Source: Actinomycetota bacterium
GTDB lineage: Bacteria > Actinomycetota > Coriobacteriia > Anaerosomatales > Anaerosomataceae
Reading direction: 5' to 3'
Assembly: GCA_004348925.1 (NCBI GenBank)
Contig: RCMX01000006.1
Span: 752,224 to 816,223, forward strand
Length of the DNA stretch: 64,000 nt
In this document: positions 34,781 to 43,952 of the stretch, in pieces
How positions within the stretch are numbered: the stretch's first letter is position 1
Layout: each line of letters opens with the position of its first letter
Notes under the pieces: model-generated
Told to the model about the DNA's origin: nothing
Database searches by the model: none
What the model saw: the letters and a program-made list of their open reading frames with translations, nothing else
Translations under genes and position numbers: made by a program

Positions 34781-36316
34781 ATGGATGCAGTCGTTGTAGG
34801 CGCAGGACCCCTCACCGTCACCGACGTTGTCGCGGTTGCCCGCGATAGCGCGCGCATCGAGCTCGCCCCTCAAGCGATCGCCGCTCTCGAGACAGCCCGC
34901 GCGCGCATCGACGAGCTTGCAGCATCGGGCAAGCCCGTCTACGGCGTGAGCACCGGCTTCGGCGCGCTTGCCACCACGTACATCCCGCCCGAGAGACGCC
35001 ACCAGCTGCAGCGCTCCCTCGTGCGCTCGCACGCGGCCGGCAGCGGCGCCGAGGTGGAGACCGAGGTCATCCGCGCGATGATGCTCCTGCGCCTCGCGAC
35101 GCTCGCGACAGGGCGCACCGGCGTTCGTCGCGTCACTGCCGAGACGTACGCCAGCATGCTGAATGCGAACATCACGCCGGTCGTCTTCGAGTATGGTTCG
35201 CTCGGGTGCTCGGGCGACCTCGCGCCGCTCGCGCACTGCGCGCTGGCGCTCATGGGAGGGGGCGTCGTGCGTGCGGCCGACGGTCGTCGCCTGTGCGCCG
35301 CCGAGGCGCTTGCCGCGGCCGGTCTCGCGCCGGTGGAGCTCGAGGAGAAGGAAGGCCTTGCGCTCATCAACGGCACCGACGGCATGCTCGGCATGCTTGT
35401 CCTTGCGCTCGCGGACCTGCGCGGGCTCGCGAAGCTCGCGGACGTCTCGGCGGCCATGAGCGTGGAGGCGCTGCTCGGCACGGACCGCGTGTTCGCCGCG
35501 GAGCTCTCGGCGCTACGGCCGCATCCCGGGCAGGCCGCCTCGGCGCGCAACATGACGCGCGTGCTGGCGGGCTCGGGCATCGTCGCCTCGCATGCCGAGG
35601 GGGACGTTCGCGTGCAGGACGCGTACTCGCTGCGCTGTGCGCCGCAGGTGGCGGGCGCGGTGCGCGATACGATCGCGCATGCCGAGACGGTCGCCGCGCG
35701 CGAGCTTGCCTCGGCCATCGACAACCCGGTGGTGCTGCCCGACGGGCGCGTTGAGAGCAACGGCAACTTCCACGGCGCCCCGGTCGCGTACGTGCTCGAC
35801 TTCCTGGCGATCGCCGCAGCTGACCTCGCGTCCATGGCCGAGCGGCGCACGGATCGCATGCTGGACGTGGCCCGCAACCACGGGCTGCCGCCGTTTCTGG
35901 CGGGTGACCCGGGCGTGGATTCAGGTCACATGATCGCGCAGTACACATCCGCCGGGATTGTGAGCGAGATGAAGCGGCTGGCGGTGCCGGCGAGCGTGGA
36001 CTCGATTCCGTCCTCGGCTATGCAGGAGGATCACGTCTCGATGGGGTGGAGCGCGGCGCGCAAGCTGCGTCGCAGCGTGGATGGGCTGTCGCGAGTGCTG
36101 GCAATCGAGGTGCTCACCGCTGCCCGCGCGCTCGACTTCCGGGCACCGCTCGCGCCTTCGCCCGCGACCGGCGCCGTGCGCGCGCTCGTGCGCGAGCACG
36201 TGGAGGGGCCGGGACCCGACAGGTTCCTCTCGGCAGAGATCGAAGCGGCGCACGGACTCGTCGTGACGGGCGCGCTTCTGGGCGCCGTTGAAGCTGCGAT
36301 TGGAGAGTTGGAATGA
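34781..36316 (+). CDS. hutH: Histidine ammonia-lyase
   Basis: 511 residues from ATG 34781. Converts histidine to urocanate. The MIO-forming region reads [14 protein letters not shown]: Cys-Ser-Gly in place of the usual Ala-Ser-Gly (codons TGC TCG GGC near 35208). Other conserved blocks ([34 protein letters not shown]) are intact, so the enzyme is probably active. Overlaps hutU by 4 bases; first gene of hutHUI. Confidence 0.95.
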   Translation: MDAVVVGAGPLTVTDVVAVARDSARIELAPQAIAALETARARIDELAASGKPVYGVSTGFGALATTYIPPERRHQLQRSLVRSHAAGSGAEVETEVIRAMMLLRLATLATGRTGVRRVTAETYASMLNANITPVVFEYGSLGCSGDLAPLAHCALALMGGGVVRAADGRRLCAAEALAAAGLAPVELEEKEGLALINGTDGMLGMLVLALADLRGLAKLADVSAAMSVEALLGTDRVFAAELSALRPHPGQAASARNMTRVLAGSGIVASHAEGDVRVQDAYSLRCAPQVAGAVRDTIAHAETVAARELASAIDNPVVLPDGRVESNGNFHGAPVAYVLDFLAIAAADLASMAERRTDRMLDVARNHGLPPFLAGDPGVDSGHMIAQYTSAGIVSEMKRLAVPASVDSIPSSAMQEDHVSMGWSAARKLRRSVDGLSRVLAIEVLTAARALDFRAPLAPSPATGAVRALVREHVEGPGPDRFLSAEIEAAHGLVVTGALLGAVEAAIGELE

Positions 36317-37977
36317 GCGAGGGAGCACGCCCCGTCCGCGCGGCGCGCGGGCTGACGCTGAGCGCACAAGGCTGGCAGCAGGAGGCCGCGCTGCGCATGC
36401 TGCAGAACAACCTCGACCCCGAGGTGGCCGAGCGACCCGACGACCTCGTCGTCTACGGTGGCACCGGGCGCGCGGCCCGCAACTGGGCGAGCTTCGATGC
36501 GCTGCAGCGCACGCTGCGTAGCCTCAAGGCCGACGAGACCATGCTCGTGCAGTCGGGCAAGCCGGTCGGGGTGTTTCGAACGCACGAGTGGGCGCCGCGC
36601 GTGCTCATCGCCAACAGCAACCTCGTTGGCGATTGGGCCACGTGGGAGGAGTTTCGTCGACTCGACGCTCTCGGCCTCATGATGTACGGGCAGATGACCG
36701 CCGGCAGCTGGATCTACATCGGCACGCAGGGCATCGTCCAGGGCACGTACGAGACGTTCGGCGCCATTGCCGAGAAGCGCTTCGGCGGCACGCTGCGTGG
36801 AACGCTCACACTCACCGGCGGCTGCGGTGGCATGGGTGGCGCGCAACCGCTCGCGGTCACCATGAACGAAGGCGTGCTGCTGGTGGTGGACGTCGACCCG
36901 GCACGGCTCGCGCGCCGCGTGCACGAGCGGTACCTGGACGAGTGGACGAGCGACCTCGATGACGCCCTCGATCGCGTGCTGCGGGCGAAGGCCGAGGGCC
37001 GCGCGCTCTCGGTGGGCCTTGAGGGCAACTGCGCCGAGGTGCTCCCGGAGATCCTGCGTCGCGGCGTGGCGGTCGACATCGTGACCGACCAGACCTCGGC
37101 ACACGACCCGCTCTCGTACCTGCCAATCGGCGTGAGCGTTGCCGACTGGCACGCCGAGGCGGAACGCGACCCGGCCGAGTTCACGCTCAGGGCCCGCGAG
37201 TCGATGGCGAAGCACGTCGAAGCCATGGTCGGCTTCATGGATGCAGGCGCCGAGGTCTTCGACTACGGCAACTCCATCCGCCGCGAGGCGGAGCTTGGCG
37301 GCTTCACCCGCGCCTGGGAGTTCCCCGGCTTCGTGCCGGCGTACATCCGGCCGCTCTTCTGCGAGGGCAAGGGCCCGTTCCGGTGGGCGGCCCTCTCGGG
37401 CGATCCGAAGGACATCGCGGCGACCGACGACGCGGTGCTCGAGCTCTTTCCCGAGAACGAAGGCCTGCGCCGCTGGATCACTTCTGCCCGCGAGAAGATC
37501 GCGTTCCAGGGTCTGCCCGCGCGCATCTGCTGGCTCGGCTATGGCGAGCGCGACCGCGCGGGACTGCGCTTCAACGAGATGGTTGCTGACGGGCGTATCT
37601 CGGCACCGATCGTCATCGGGCGCGACCACCTGGATTGCGGCAGCGTGGCAAGCCCGTATCGCGAGACCGAGGCGATGCTCGACACGAGCGACGCGGTCGC
37701 CGACTGGCCGGTCTTGAACGCGCTCGTGAACGTCGCGTCCGGCGCGTCGTGGGTGTCGTTCCACCACGGCGGGGGCGTTGGCATCGGGCGCTCGCTTCAC
37801 GCCGGGCAGGTCTCGGTGGCCGACGGCACGCCGCTTGCCGCCGAGAAGCTCGCGCGAGTGCTCACGAACGACCCCGGCATGGGCGTCATCCGCCACGTGG
37901 ACGCGGGGTACGACCGGGCCGTCGAGGTGGCCGAGGAGCGCGGCGTGCGCATCCCGATGCGCGAGGGCGAGCTGTGA
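36313..37977 (+). CDS. hutU: Urocanate hydratase
   Basis: 554 residues, normal length. Hydrates urocanate to imidazolonepropionate with bound NAD. Conserved [17 protein letters not shown] and [17 protein letters not shown]. The block normally read as DHLDSGSVASPNRETE is [16 protein letters not shown], so a serine is replaced by cysteine. ATGA overlap with hutH and GTGA overlap with hutI show tight coupling. Confidence 0.96.
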   Translation: MSEGARPVRAARGLTLSAQGWQQEAALRMLQNNLDPEVAERPDDLVVYGGTGRAARNWASFDALQRTLRSLKADETMLVQSGKPVGVFRTHEWAPRVLIANSNLVGDWATWEEFRRLDALGLMMYGQMTAGSWIYIGTQGIVQGTYETFGAIAEKRFGGTLRGTLTLTGGCGGMGGAQPLAVTMNEGVLLVVDVDPARLARRVHERYLDEWTSDLDDALDRVLRAKAEGRALSVGLEGNCAEVLPEILRRGVAVDIVTDQTSAHDPLSYLPIGVSVADWHAEAERDPAEFTLRARESMAKHVEAMVGFMDAGAEVFDYGNSIRREAELGGFTRAWEFPGFVPAYIRPLFCEGKGPFRWAALSGDPKDIAATDDAVLELFPENEGLRRWITSAREKIAFQGLPARICWLGYGERDRAGLRFNEMVADGRISAPIVIGRDHLDCGSVASPYRETEAMLDTSDAVADWPVLNALVNVASGASWVSFHHGGGVGIGRSLHAGQVSVADGTPLAAEKLARVLTNDPGMGVIRHVDAGYDRAVEVAEERGVRIPMREGEL

Positions 37978-39167
37978 GCGCCACGCTGTTCTCGGGCATC
38001 GGCGAGCTTGCCACCTGCGAGCCGACGCTCGGCGACGAGAGCTCGCTGGGGCTCCTGCACGACGCCGCGCTCGTTGCCGAGGATGGCCGAGTCGCATGGG
38101 TGGGTCGCGCGAGCGACGCGCCGGCATCCGATGAGCGTGTCGAGCTCGGCGGCCGCGCGGTGGTGCCGGGCTTCGTCGACAGCCACACACACCTGGTGTT
38201 CGCTGGCGAGCGGTCGGCCGAGTTCGAGGCGCGGATGGCGGGCGAGCCGTACACAGGCGGTGGCATCATGACGACGGTTGCGGCCACGCGCGCCGCGAGC
38301 AGCGGTGAGCTGCGTGCGAACGCCGGCCGCCTGCTTGCCGAGATGCACGCCTCGGGCACCACCACCGTCGAGATCAAGAGCGGCTACGGCCTGGATGTCG
38401 CCACCGAGCGCCGCATCCTTGCGGTCGCACGCGAGCTCACGTCCGAGACAACCTTCCTCGGCGCGCACGTGGTGCCTGCCGAGTATGCGAACGACCGCGA
38501 GGGCTACCTCGCGCTGGTGACCGGCGAGATGCTGGCCGCCTGCGCGCCCTTCGCGCGCTGGATCGACGTGTTCTGCGAGAGCGGCGCCTTCGATGAGGCC
38601 GAGAGCATCCGCGTACTGGCGGCGGGTGTCGCAGCCGGGCTGCTCCCGCGCGTGCACGGCAACCAGCTCGGCTACGGGCCCGGCGTGCAGCTGGCAGTGG
38701 AGTTCGACGCCGCGAGCGTGGATCACTGCACGCACCTCTCGGAGGAGGATCTGGATGCGCTTGCATACAGCGACACGGTCGCGACGCTCCTGCCCGTCGC
38801 TGAGTTCTCGACCCGTTCGCGCTACGCCGACGCCCGGGCGCTTCTTGATGCCGGCGTCACCGTTGCGCTCGCCACGGACTGCAACCCCGGTTCGGCGTTC
38901 ACGACCTCGATGCCGTTTGTGATCGCGCTCGCGGTGCGCGAGTATCGCATGACGCCCGCCGAGGCGCTCGTTGCCGCCACGCTCGGCGGGGCCACCGCAC
39001 TCAGGCGCACCGACATCGGCCGCCTTGCCCCCGGCTTCTCCGCCGATTTCGCGGTGCTCGATGCGCCGTCGTACGTGCACCTGGCGTACCGGCCGGGCTC
39101 GCAGGTTATCGCGCAGACGTGGCGCGCGGGTGCGCGCCTGGTTGCACCGCGCGGTGAAGAGGAATAA
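37974..39167 (+). CDS. hutI: Imidazolonepropionase
   Basis: 397 residues from GTG 37974, overlapping the hutU stop. Hydrolyses imidazolonepropionate to formimidoylglutamate. Amidohydrolase metal motif [12 protein letters not shown], substrate block [17 protein letters not shown] and LATDCNPG. Third gene of hutHUI; its product would be taken by the divergent hutG-like enzyme, completing histidine to glutamate. Confidence 0.96.
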   Translation: MSATLFSGIGELATCEPTLGDESSLGLLHDAALVAEDGRVAWVGRASDAPASDERVELGGRAVVPGFVDSHTHLVFAGERSAEFEARMAGEPYTGGGIMTTVAATRAASSGELRANAGRLLAEMHASGTTTVEIKSGYGLDVATERRILAVARELTSETTFLGAHVVPAEYANDREGYLALVTGEMLAACAPFARWIDVFCESGAFDEAESIRVLAAGVAAGLLPRVHGNQLGYGPGVQLAVEFDAASVDHCTHLSEEDLDALAYSDTVATLLPVAEFSTRSRYADARALLDAGVTVALATDCNPGSAFTTSMPFVIALAVREYRMTPAEALVAATLGGATALRRTDIGRLAPGFSADFAVLDAPSYVHLAYRPGSQVIAQTWRAGARLVAPRGEEE

Positions 39168-39240
39168 CTTCGGGAGAAGGTTGGGTGGAGCCTGCCTGAG
39201 GGCGGGTGTGGGTTTGCTGATCAGGGAGGGGATGACGCTG

Positions 39241-41598
39241 ATGTTCGGTACTCCTCGGCGCACGTTCGGCCGAACGACCGCACGCGTTCTGCTGGCGGCG
39301 GTGTTCGCGTTAGGCGTCGTTGCCGGCCCTGCGGGAGCCGTCGCCGTCACACCGACGACGATGTACTCGCCGCTGGTCCCGGAGCGCGTGAGCGTCTCCA
39401 GCAACGGTGTGCAAGGGAATGACTGGTCGAGCACACCGGCGATCAGCGATGACGGACGGTACGTCGCCTTCGAGTCTCGCGCGACGAACCTCGCGGGTGA
39501 CGATGTGAACCAGTACGGGATGGACATCTACTTGCGTGATCGGGTCTCGAACGAGACGACGATGGTCTCGTCGATCCGCGAGGATGCGTCAGAGTTTGAT
39601 CGCGGCTCCAGGAGCCCGACCATCAGCGATGACGGACAGTACGTAGCTTTCATCTCAGGGAAGGATTTCGTCCCCGAGGACACGAACGGCAACGGTTCCG
39701 GTAGTGGCGACGGAATCGATGTCTACGTCCGCGACATGCAGACGGGTGACTTCATCTACTGCGATCTTGCGGGCGATGGATCGGACATCGGCGACGGCGA
39801 GCTCAGCGCGATGATCAGCGGCAACGGCCAGTACGTTGTTGTTGGAACGCGCGCCGCCATCGCGCCCGAAGATGCAAACGGGTACCGCGATGTCTACCGC
39901 TACGACCTCGAGTCGGGAGAGACGACGCTGGTGTCTCCGGCATCGACTGAGGTCACCTACTGGTACTACGGTGCCAAGCCGGTCGGCATCAGCGATGACG
40001 GTCGCTACGTAGCGTTCATCACGCGGCGCAGCATCGATGCGGCCGATCAGAACGGCACCGGGTACGACTACTACCGCAAGGATATGCAGACAGGCGCGAT
40101 CGACTTCGTGGCGCTCAACGGCGGAACCACCTCGGCGGACGCGAATTGGCCCGAGAGTGGCGAAGTGATGCTGAGCGGCGATGGTCAGACGCTCGCATTC
40201 GAGATCGACGCGGGCCTTGTGCCCGAGGACACCAACGGCGGCAGCGACGGCGAGAAGGACGTCTATCTGTACGATTTCGAGGCGGAGGAGTTCACACTCG
40301 TCTCGCCGGCTCTGGAAGGCATGCAAGAGCCGTATCGCGGTGCCCGTAGTGCAGCGATCAATGACGATGCGAGTCGCGTCGTGTTCTTCACGGGCCGCGA
40401 CTACGTTCCAGAAGACACGAACTACGACCAGGATATGTACTGGTACGACGTTCAGGCGGACGTGTACCACTACATGGCGATGCCCCCGTATGCGTTGGTA
40501 GGCCCCAAGGGTGTCTCGCCAGCGTCTGCGTCTCCCGGCAGCAACATCCATTACATCTTCCTGAGCGGAGATGGCAGCACAGTAGCCTTCGAGTCGGGCG
40601 TCATGTTCTCGGCCGATGACACGAACTTCGAGGATGACGTGTTCGTTCGCATGCTTGAAGTAGACCTGACGGACGGTGACTTCCGACTTGCGGGTGATGA
40701 TCGCTATGAGACATCGGTCCAGATCTCGAAGGAAGCGTTCCCCAATGGATCTGACGCGGTCATCATAGCCACCGGTGCGAATTGGCCGGATGCGCTCTGC
40801 GGTTCGGCACTTGCGGGCGCCGTGGATGCTCCTATCCTGCTGGCGGCTCCCGGTGGTTTGACCGCGGCGGTCAAGGCGGAGATCAAGCGACTTGGTGCCG
40901 TTGACGCTTACATCCTTGGGAGCGACGCTGTCGTCTCCGTGGCGATCGAGAAGCAGCTGGATGACATGCTTCCCGGCTACGTCGACCGCATCGCGGGCAA
41001 GGACCGGTACTGGACCGCGAAAGCGATCACCAACAAGGTGATCGAGCTGCGGCCGCAGGAGTATGACGGCACCGCCCTTGTGACGACCGGCGGCAACTAC
41101 GCCGACGCGATGGCTGCGGCTCCGCTGTCAGCCGCTTTGGCGTGGCCGATCCTTCTGGTCAACCCGCTGGATAACAGCGTGTACGCGCCTGCCGACTTGA
41201 GCCATGCGGTGATCCTCGGCGGAAAGACCGCGGTTCCTGCGGCAGTAGAGACGCATCTTGGTGCGCTCATCGGAGCGGCGGACGTCGAGCGGCTGGACGG
41301 CGCGAATCGCTACGAGACCGCAGCGAAGATCGCACAGTACGGTGTGGACGCGGGGATGCACTGGAACGGTGTCGGTATCGCGTCCGGTATCAACTTCCCC
41401 GACGCACTGGCCGGCGGCGCGTCACTCGGCCGACTCGGTGCAGTGGTGCTTCTGACTCCGCCTGCCGCGCTCGCTCCGGCAGCGGCCGGGAAGCTTGAGG
41501 GCAATGCGGCCGACATCTCCACCGTCTACATCCTCGGTGGTCCCTCGGCAGTGACACCGGCCGTGAAGGCACAGGTGCTTGCGCTTCTCGGCATGTAG
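39241..41598 (+). CDS. Secreted seven-bladed propeller protein with CWB2 cell wall anchor
   Basis: 785 residues from ATG 39241 (GGGAGGGG at good spacing; ATG 39232 is too close). Signal peptide to about residue 36 (AAVFALGVVAGPAGA). Residues about 50-475 hold seven repeats of the type ISDDGRYVAF, each followed by a loop like EDTNG...DVY with Asp/Asn spacing suggestive of calcium binding. Residues 482-785 are three cell wall binding repeat 2 units (RLAGDDRYETS, DRIAGKDRYWTA, ERLDGANRYETA). Likely noncovalently held on the wall; ligand of the propeller unknown. Confidence 0.9.
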   Translation: MFGTPRRTFGRTTARVLLAAVFALGVVAGPAGAVAVTPTTMYSPLVPERVSVSSNGVQGNDWSSTPAISDDGRYVAFESRATNLAGDDVNQYGMDIYLRDRVSNETTMVSSIREDASEFDRGSRSPTISDDGQYVAFISGKDFVPEDTNGNGSGSGDGIDVYVRDMQTGDFIYCDLAGDGSDIGDGELSAMISGNGQYVVVGTRAAIAPEDANGYRDVYRYDLESGETTLVSPASTEVTYWYYGAKPVGISDDGRYVAFITRRSIDAADQNGTGYDYYRKDMQTGAIDFVALNGGTTSADANWPESGEVMLSGDGQTLAFEIDAGLVPEDTNGGSDGEKDVYLYDFEAEEFTLVSPALEGMQEPYRGARSAAINDDASRVVFFTGRDYVPEDTNYDQDMYWYDVQADVYHYMAMPPYALVGPKGVSPASASPGSNIHYIFLSGDGSTVAFESGVMFSADDTNFEDDVFVRMLEVDLTDGDFRLAGDDRYETSVQISKEAFPNGSDAVIIATGANWPDALCGSALAGAVDAPILLAAPGGLTAAVKAEIKRLGAVDAYILGSDAVVSVAIEKQLDDMLPGYVDRIAGKDRYWTAKAITNKVIELRPQEYDGTALVTTGGNYADAMAAAPLSAALAWPILLVNPLDNSVYAPADLSHAVILGGKTAVPAAVETHLGALIGAADVERLDGANRYETAAKIAQYGVDAGMHWNGVGIASGINFPDALAGGASLGRLGAVVLLTPPAALAPAAAGKLEGNAADISTVYILGGPSAVTPAVKAQVLALLGM

Positions 41599-41630
41599 GA
41601 TCCGGAGGCTCCAGAGCATCCGGTAGCGCG

Positions 41631-41657
41631 AACGGCCCCGTCTCGTGCGGGGCCGTT
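41631..41657. terminator. Bidirectional terminator between surface protein and LysR genes
   Basis: AACGGCCCCG (41631-41640), 7-base loop, CGGGGCCGTT (41648-41657). Confidence 0.85.
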
Positions 41658-41670
41658 CTGCGTCTGGCGC

Positions 41671-42597
41671 CTACGGTCGGAACTCCGGCAGACCTTCAGG
41701 GCCGAGCGAATCGGCGACCGCGATGAGGGTGTCGAGCACGGCGCGCATCGCGGGCGCCTCACCGGAGCCTCGACGCACGGCGGCGAAGATGCGCCGGCTC
41801 ATCTCGGGCTCGATGAGGGGCTGGATCACGATATCGAGGGCTCGCAGGTCGGTCATGAGCGGAGCGACGCCAACGCCGAGTCCGGCTTCGACGGCAGAAC
41901 CGATCGCGCGGAAGTAGTTGCTCTCGAGAATCACCTTCGGTACGAACCCTGCGGCCTGTGCGATGCGGACGACCGCCCGCCGACTGGAGGTCGTTTCCTG
42001 CGCCACGCACCACCGTTCGCCCGCCAGATCCTTCAGTCGCACTGGCCCCGAGGCGAGCGGATGAGTAGGCGGCAGTAGCACCACGATGGGCTCGCTCAGC
42101 AGGTTGTACCGGTCGATGCCCGGGTCCTTCGGACGGGGCACGAAGTCCCATTCGTGCGAGAGCGCGATGTCGATCTGGCCGGCCTTGAGCGCCGCCACCG
42201 CGCGTTCCGGTTCGAGTTCATCGACGATGACGTCGAGCGACGGGTAGCGCTTCAACACCTCGGCCACTGCGGGCAGCGCGAAACTCTGCGCCGCTGTTTG
42301 GAACGTGGAGAGCCGGAGGTGACCTGTCACTTCTCCGGAGAGCGCCACCACATCTGCGACCGCCATCTCACACTCGGCAAGGATCGTCTCGGCATGTTCG
42401 ACGAGTCGCACCCCGGCGTCAGTGAGGCGTATGGAGCGAGGGGTTCGCTCCAGCAGCGGAACGCCCACTTCGGCCTCCAGGACCTTGAGCTGGTGTGACA
42501 CTGCCGGGGGAGTGAGGTAGAGCGCTTCGGCGGCCGCGATGATGGTGCCGCGGTCGGCAACTTCCCGAAGGATGCGCAGGCGATTGGTGTTCAACAT
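41671..42597 (-). CDS. LysR family transcriptional regulator
   Basis: 308 residues. N-terminal LysR HTH (NTNRLRILREVADRGTIIAAAEALYLTPPAVSHQLKVLEAEVG, cut here by family pattern to residues 3-60) and a substrate-binding-like effector domain. Divergent from the membrane protein gene at 42717 with 119 bases between, the standard layout for a LysR regulator and its target. Confidence 0.92.
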   Translation of the reverse strand: MLNTNRLRILREVADRGTIIAAAEALYLTPPAVSHQLKVLEAEVGVPLLERTPRSIRLTDAGVRLVEHAETILAECEMAVADVVALSGEVTGHLRLSTFQTAAQSFALPAVAEVLKRYPSLDVIVDELEPERAVAALKAGQIDIALSHEWDFVPRPKDPGIDRYNLLSEPIVVLLPPTHPLASGPVRLKDLAGERWCVAQETTSSRRAVVRIAQAAGFVPKVILESNYFRAIGSAVEAGLGVGVAPLMTDLRALDIVIQPLIEPEMSRRIFAAVRRGSGEAPAMRAVLDTLIAVADSLGPEGLPEFRP

Positions 42598-42716
42598 GGC
42601 GGCTCCTGACGGGCGAAAAGAAATTCGATGCTATGCACAACTAAGAACAAATAGACTCTACGCTCATTCGCGCCGAAGATAAACAAGTCGTACAGATTCG
42701 ATGATGGGAGTCCTTG

Positions 42717-43553
42717 GTGCTTCTGGTTCTCGCGAAAGTCCTGATCAGCCCGGTCTTGCTGGCGACTTCGACGTTCGTCGTGCACCGGTGGGGTCCGCTC
42801 GCAGGCGGCTTGATGATCGGCCTGCCGCTCGTATCAGGGCCCATCTCGATCCTTCTGTTCGCGCAGTACGGTCAACACTTCGCGGTCGATGCTGCTTACG
42901 GCACGCTCCTCGGCTTCGTGGCGGCCGGCGCGTTTTGCACGGCGTACTCCGTGGTCTCGCAATCGAAGTCCTGGTGGCAGTCGCTCACCGCCGCGTACGC
43001 GGCGTTCTTCCTGACCGCGGGTCTGCTGTCGCTCATCCACGTCACGCTTGGATGGGTGTTCACATTCGTCGCCGTCGCGCTTGCGGCCCTCGCCTTCACG
43101 ATCGTCGTGCCGAGGCAACCTCCCGCTGTTCCGGCTCCACGGAAGCGTGCGCTTGCAACGCGAATGGTGCTGGCGGCTTCGATGGTGCTGCTGATCACGT
43201 CGACGGCACGATTGCTTGGTCCGGAGTTGAGCGGCTTCCTTGCTCCGCTCCCGGTCCTGGCGGCCATCATGGCGGCATCGTCGCAGCGCCAGGGCGGAAG
43301 CGATGCCGTGCACGGTCTGCTCCGGGGCGCGGTCTTCGGCTCATGGGGCGGCGCCGCGTTCTTCTCGGTCGTGATACTGCTCGCCGGTCAGGTCGACGCG
43401 AGCGTCATGTACGCGACCGCTGCCGTCATGGCGATCATGACCGAACTCGTCGCGGTGAAGCTGCAATCGCCCGACGCCGGCGATGCGCCGGTGGCTCCCT
43501 CGATACACATGCCCGCCGAGACCATGGCGTCGCTCCCGCACAGCATCCGCTGA
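42717..43553 (+). CDS. Membrane protein with internal duplication, divergent from LysR
   Basis: 278 residues from GTG 42717 with GGGAG 6 bases upstream (TTG 42714 also possible). About eight membrane helices in two related halves: the N-terminal block TSTFVVHRWGPLAGGL...AYGTLLGFVAAGAF parallels TSTARLLGPELSGFL...VHGLLRGAVFGSWGGA in the C-terminal half. No family recognised. Possibly a transporter controlled by the LysR protein. Confidence 0.75.
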   Translation: MLLVLAKVLISPVLLATSTFVVHRWGPLAGGLMIGLPLVSGPISILLFAQYGQHFAVDAAYGTLLGFVAAGAFCTAYSVVSQSKSWWQSLTAAYAAFFLTAGLLSLIHVTLGWVFTFVAVALAALAFTIVVPRQPPAVPAPRKRALATRMVLAASMVLLITSTARLLGPELSGFLAPLPVLAAIMAASSQRQGGSDAVHGLLRGAVFGSWGGAAFFSVVILLAGQVDASVMYATAAVMAIMTELVAVKLQSPDAGDAPVAPSIHMPAETMASLPHSIR

Positions 43554-43620
43554 GGCGCGCTTCGATGCCGGACTCGATGGGTATCGATTCTGAGTGCGCC
43601 AGTCGAGAGGAGGGGAGACG

Positions 43621-43866
43621 ATGGCCAGATTCGAGAACGATCCCGGCGAGGGGCACCCCCTCATGATCGACCTGGAGCCCGGCACGTATGCCTGGTGCCG
43701 GTGCGGCAAGACGCAGAACCCCCCGTGGTGCGACGGTTCGCACGAAGGAAGCGGCATCGAGCCGCTGCAATTCGAGATCGCCGAGGCGGGTCCGGTCGCG
43801 ATCTGCAACTGTGGACTCACCGGCAATCCGCCGTTCTGCGACGGTTCTCACTCGCAGATCGAGTAG
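43621..43866 (+). CDS. CDGSH iron-sulfur domain protein (two motifs)
   Basis: 81 residues from ATG 43621. Two CDGSH units: CRCGKTQNPPWCDGSH and CNCGLTGNPPFCDGSH, each with three Cys and one His to hold a 2Fe-2S cluster of the mitoNEET type. Soluble, no membrane segment. Likely an electron or cluster carrier. Followed by a terminator. Confidence 0.95.
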   Translation: MARFENDPGEGHPLMIDLEPGTYAWCRCGKTQNPPWCDGSHEGSGIEPLQFEIAEAGPVAICNCGLTGNPPFCDGSHSQIE

Positions 43867-43891
43867 AGAGCACTCACAGACTTGATGTACG

Positions 43892-43925
43892 AACGCGCCG
43901 CCCCCGGAGCCGGGAGCGGCGCGTT
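43892..43925. terminator. Terminator after the CDGSH gene
   Basis: AACGCGCCGC (43892-43901) and GCGGCGCGTT (43916-43925), with a CCCGG/CCGGG inner stem. Also serves the converging ABC operon. Confidence 0.8.
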
Positions 43926-43952
43926 GTTCGTGCCGGTGCTTCGTCGTGCGCG

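Noticed and set aside
36031..38190. 719-codon minus-strand open frame opposite hutH/hutU
   Set aside because: Antisense shadow of well-conserved hut genes, with no recognisable protein motif.
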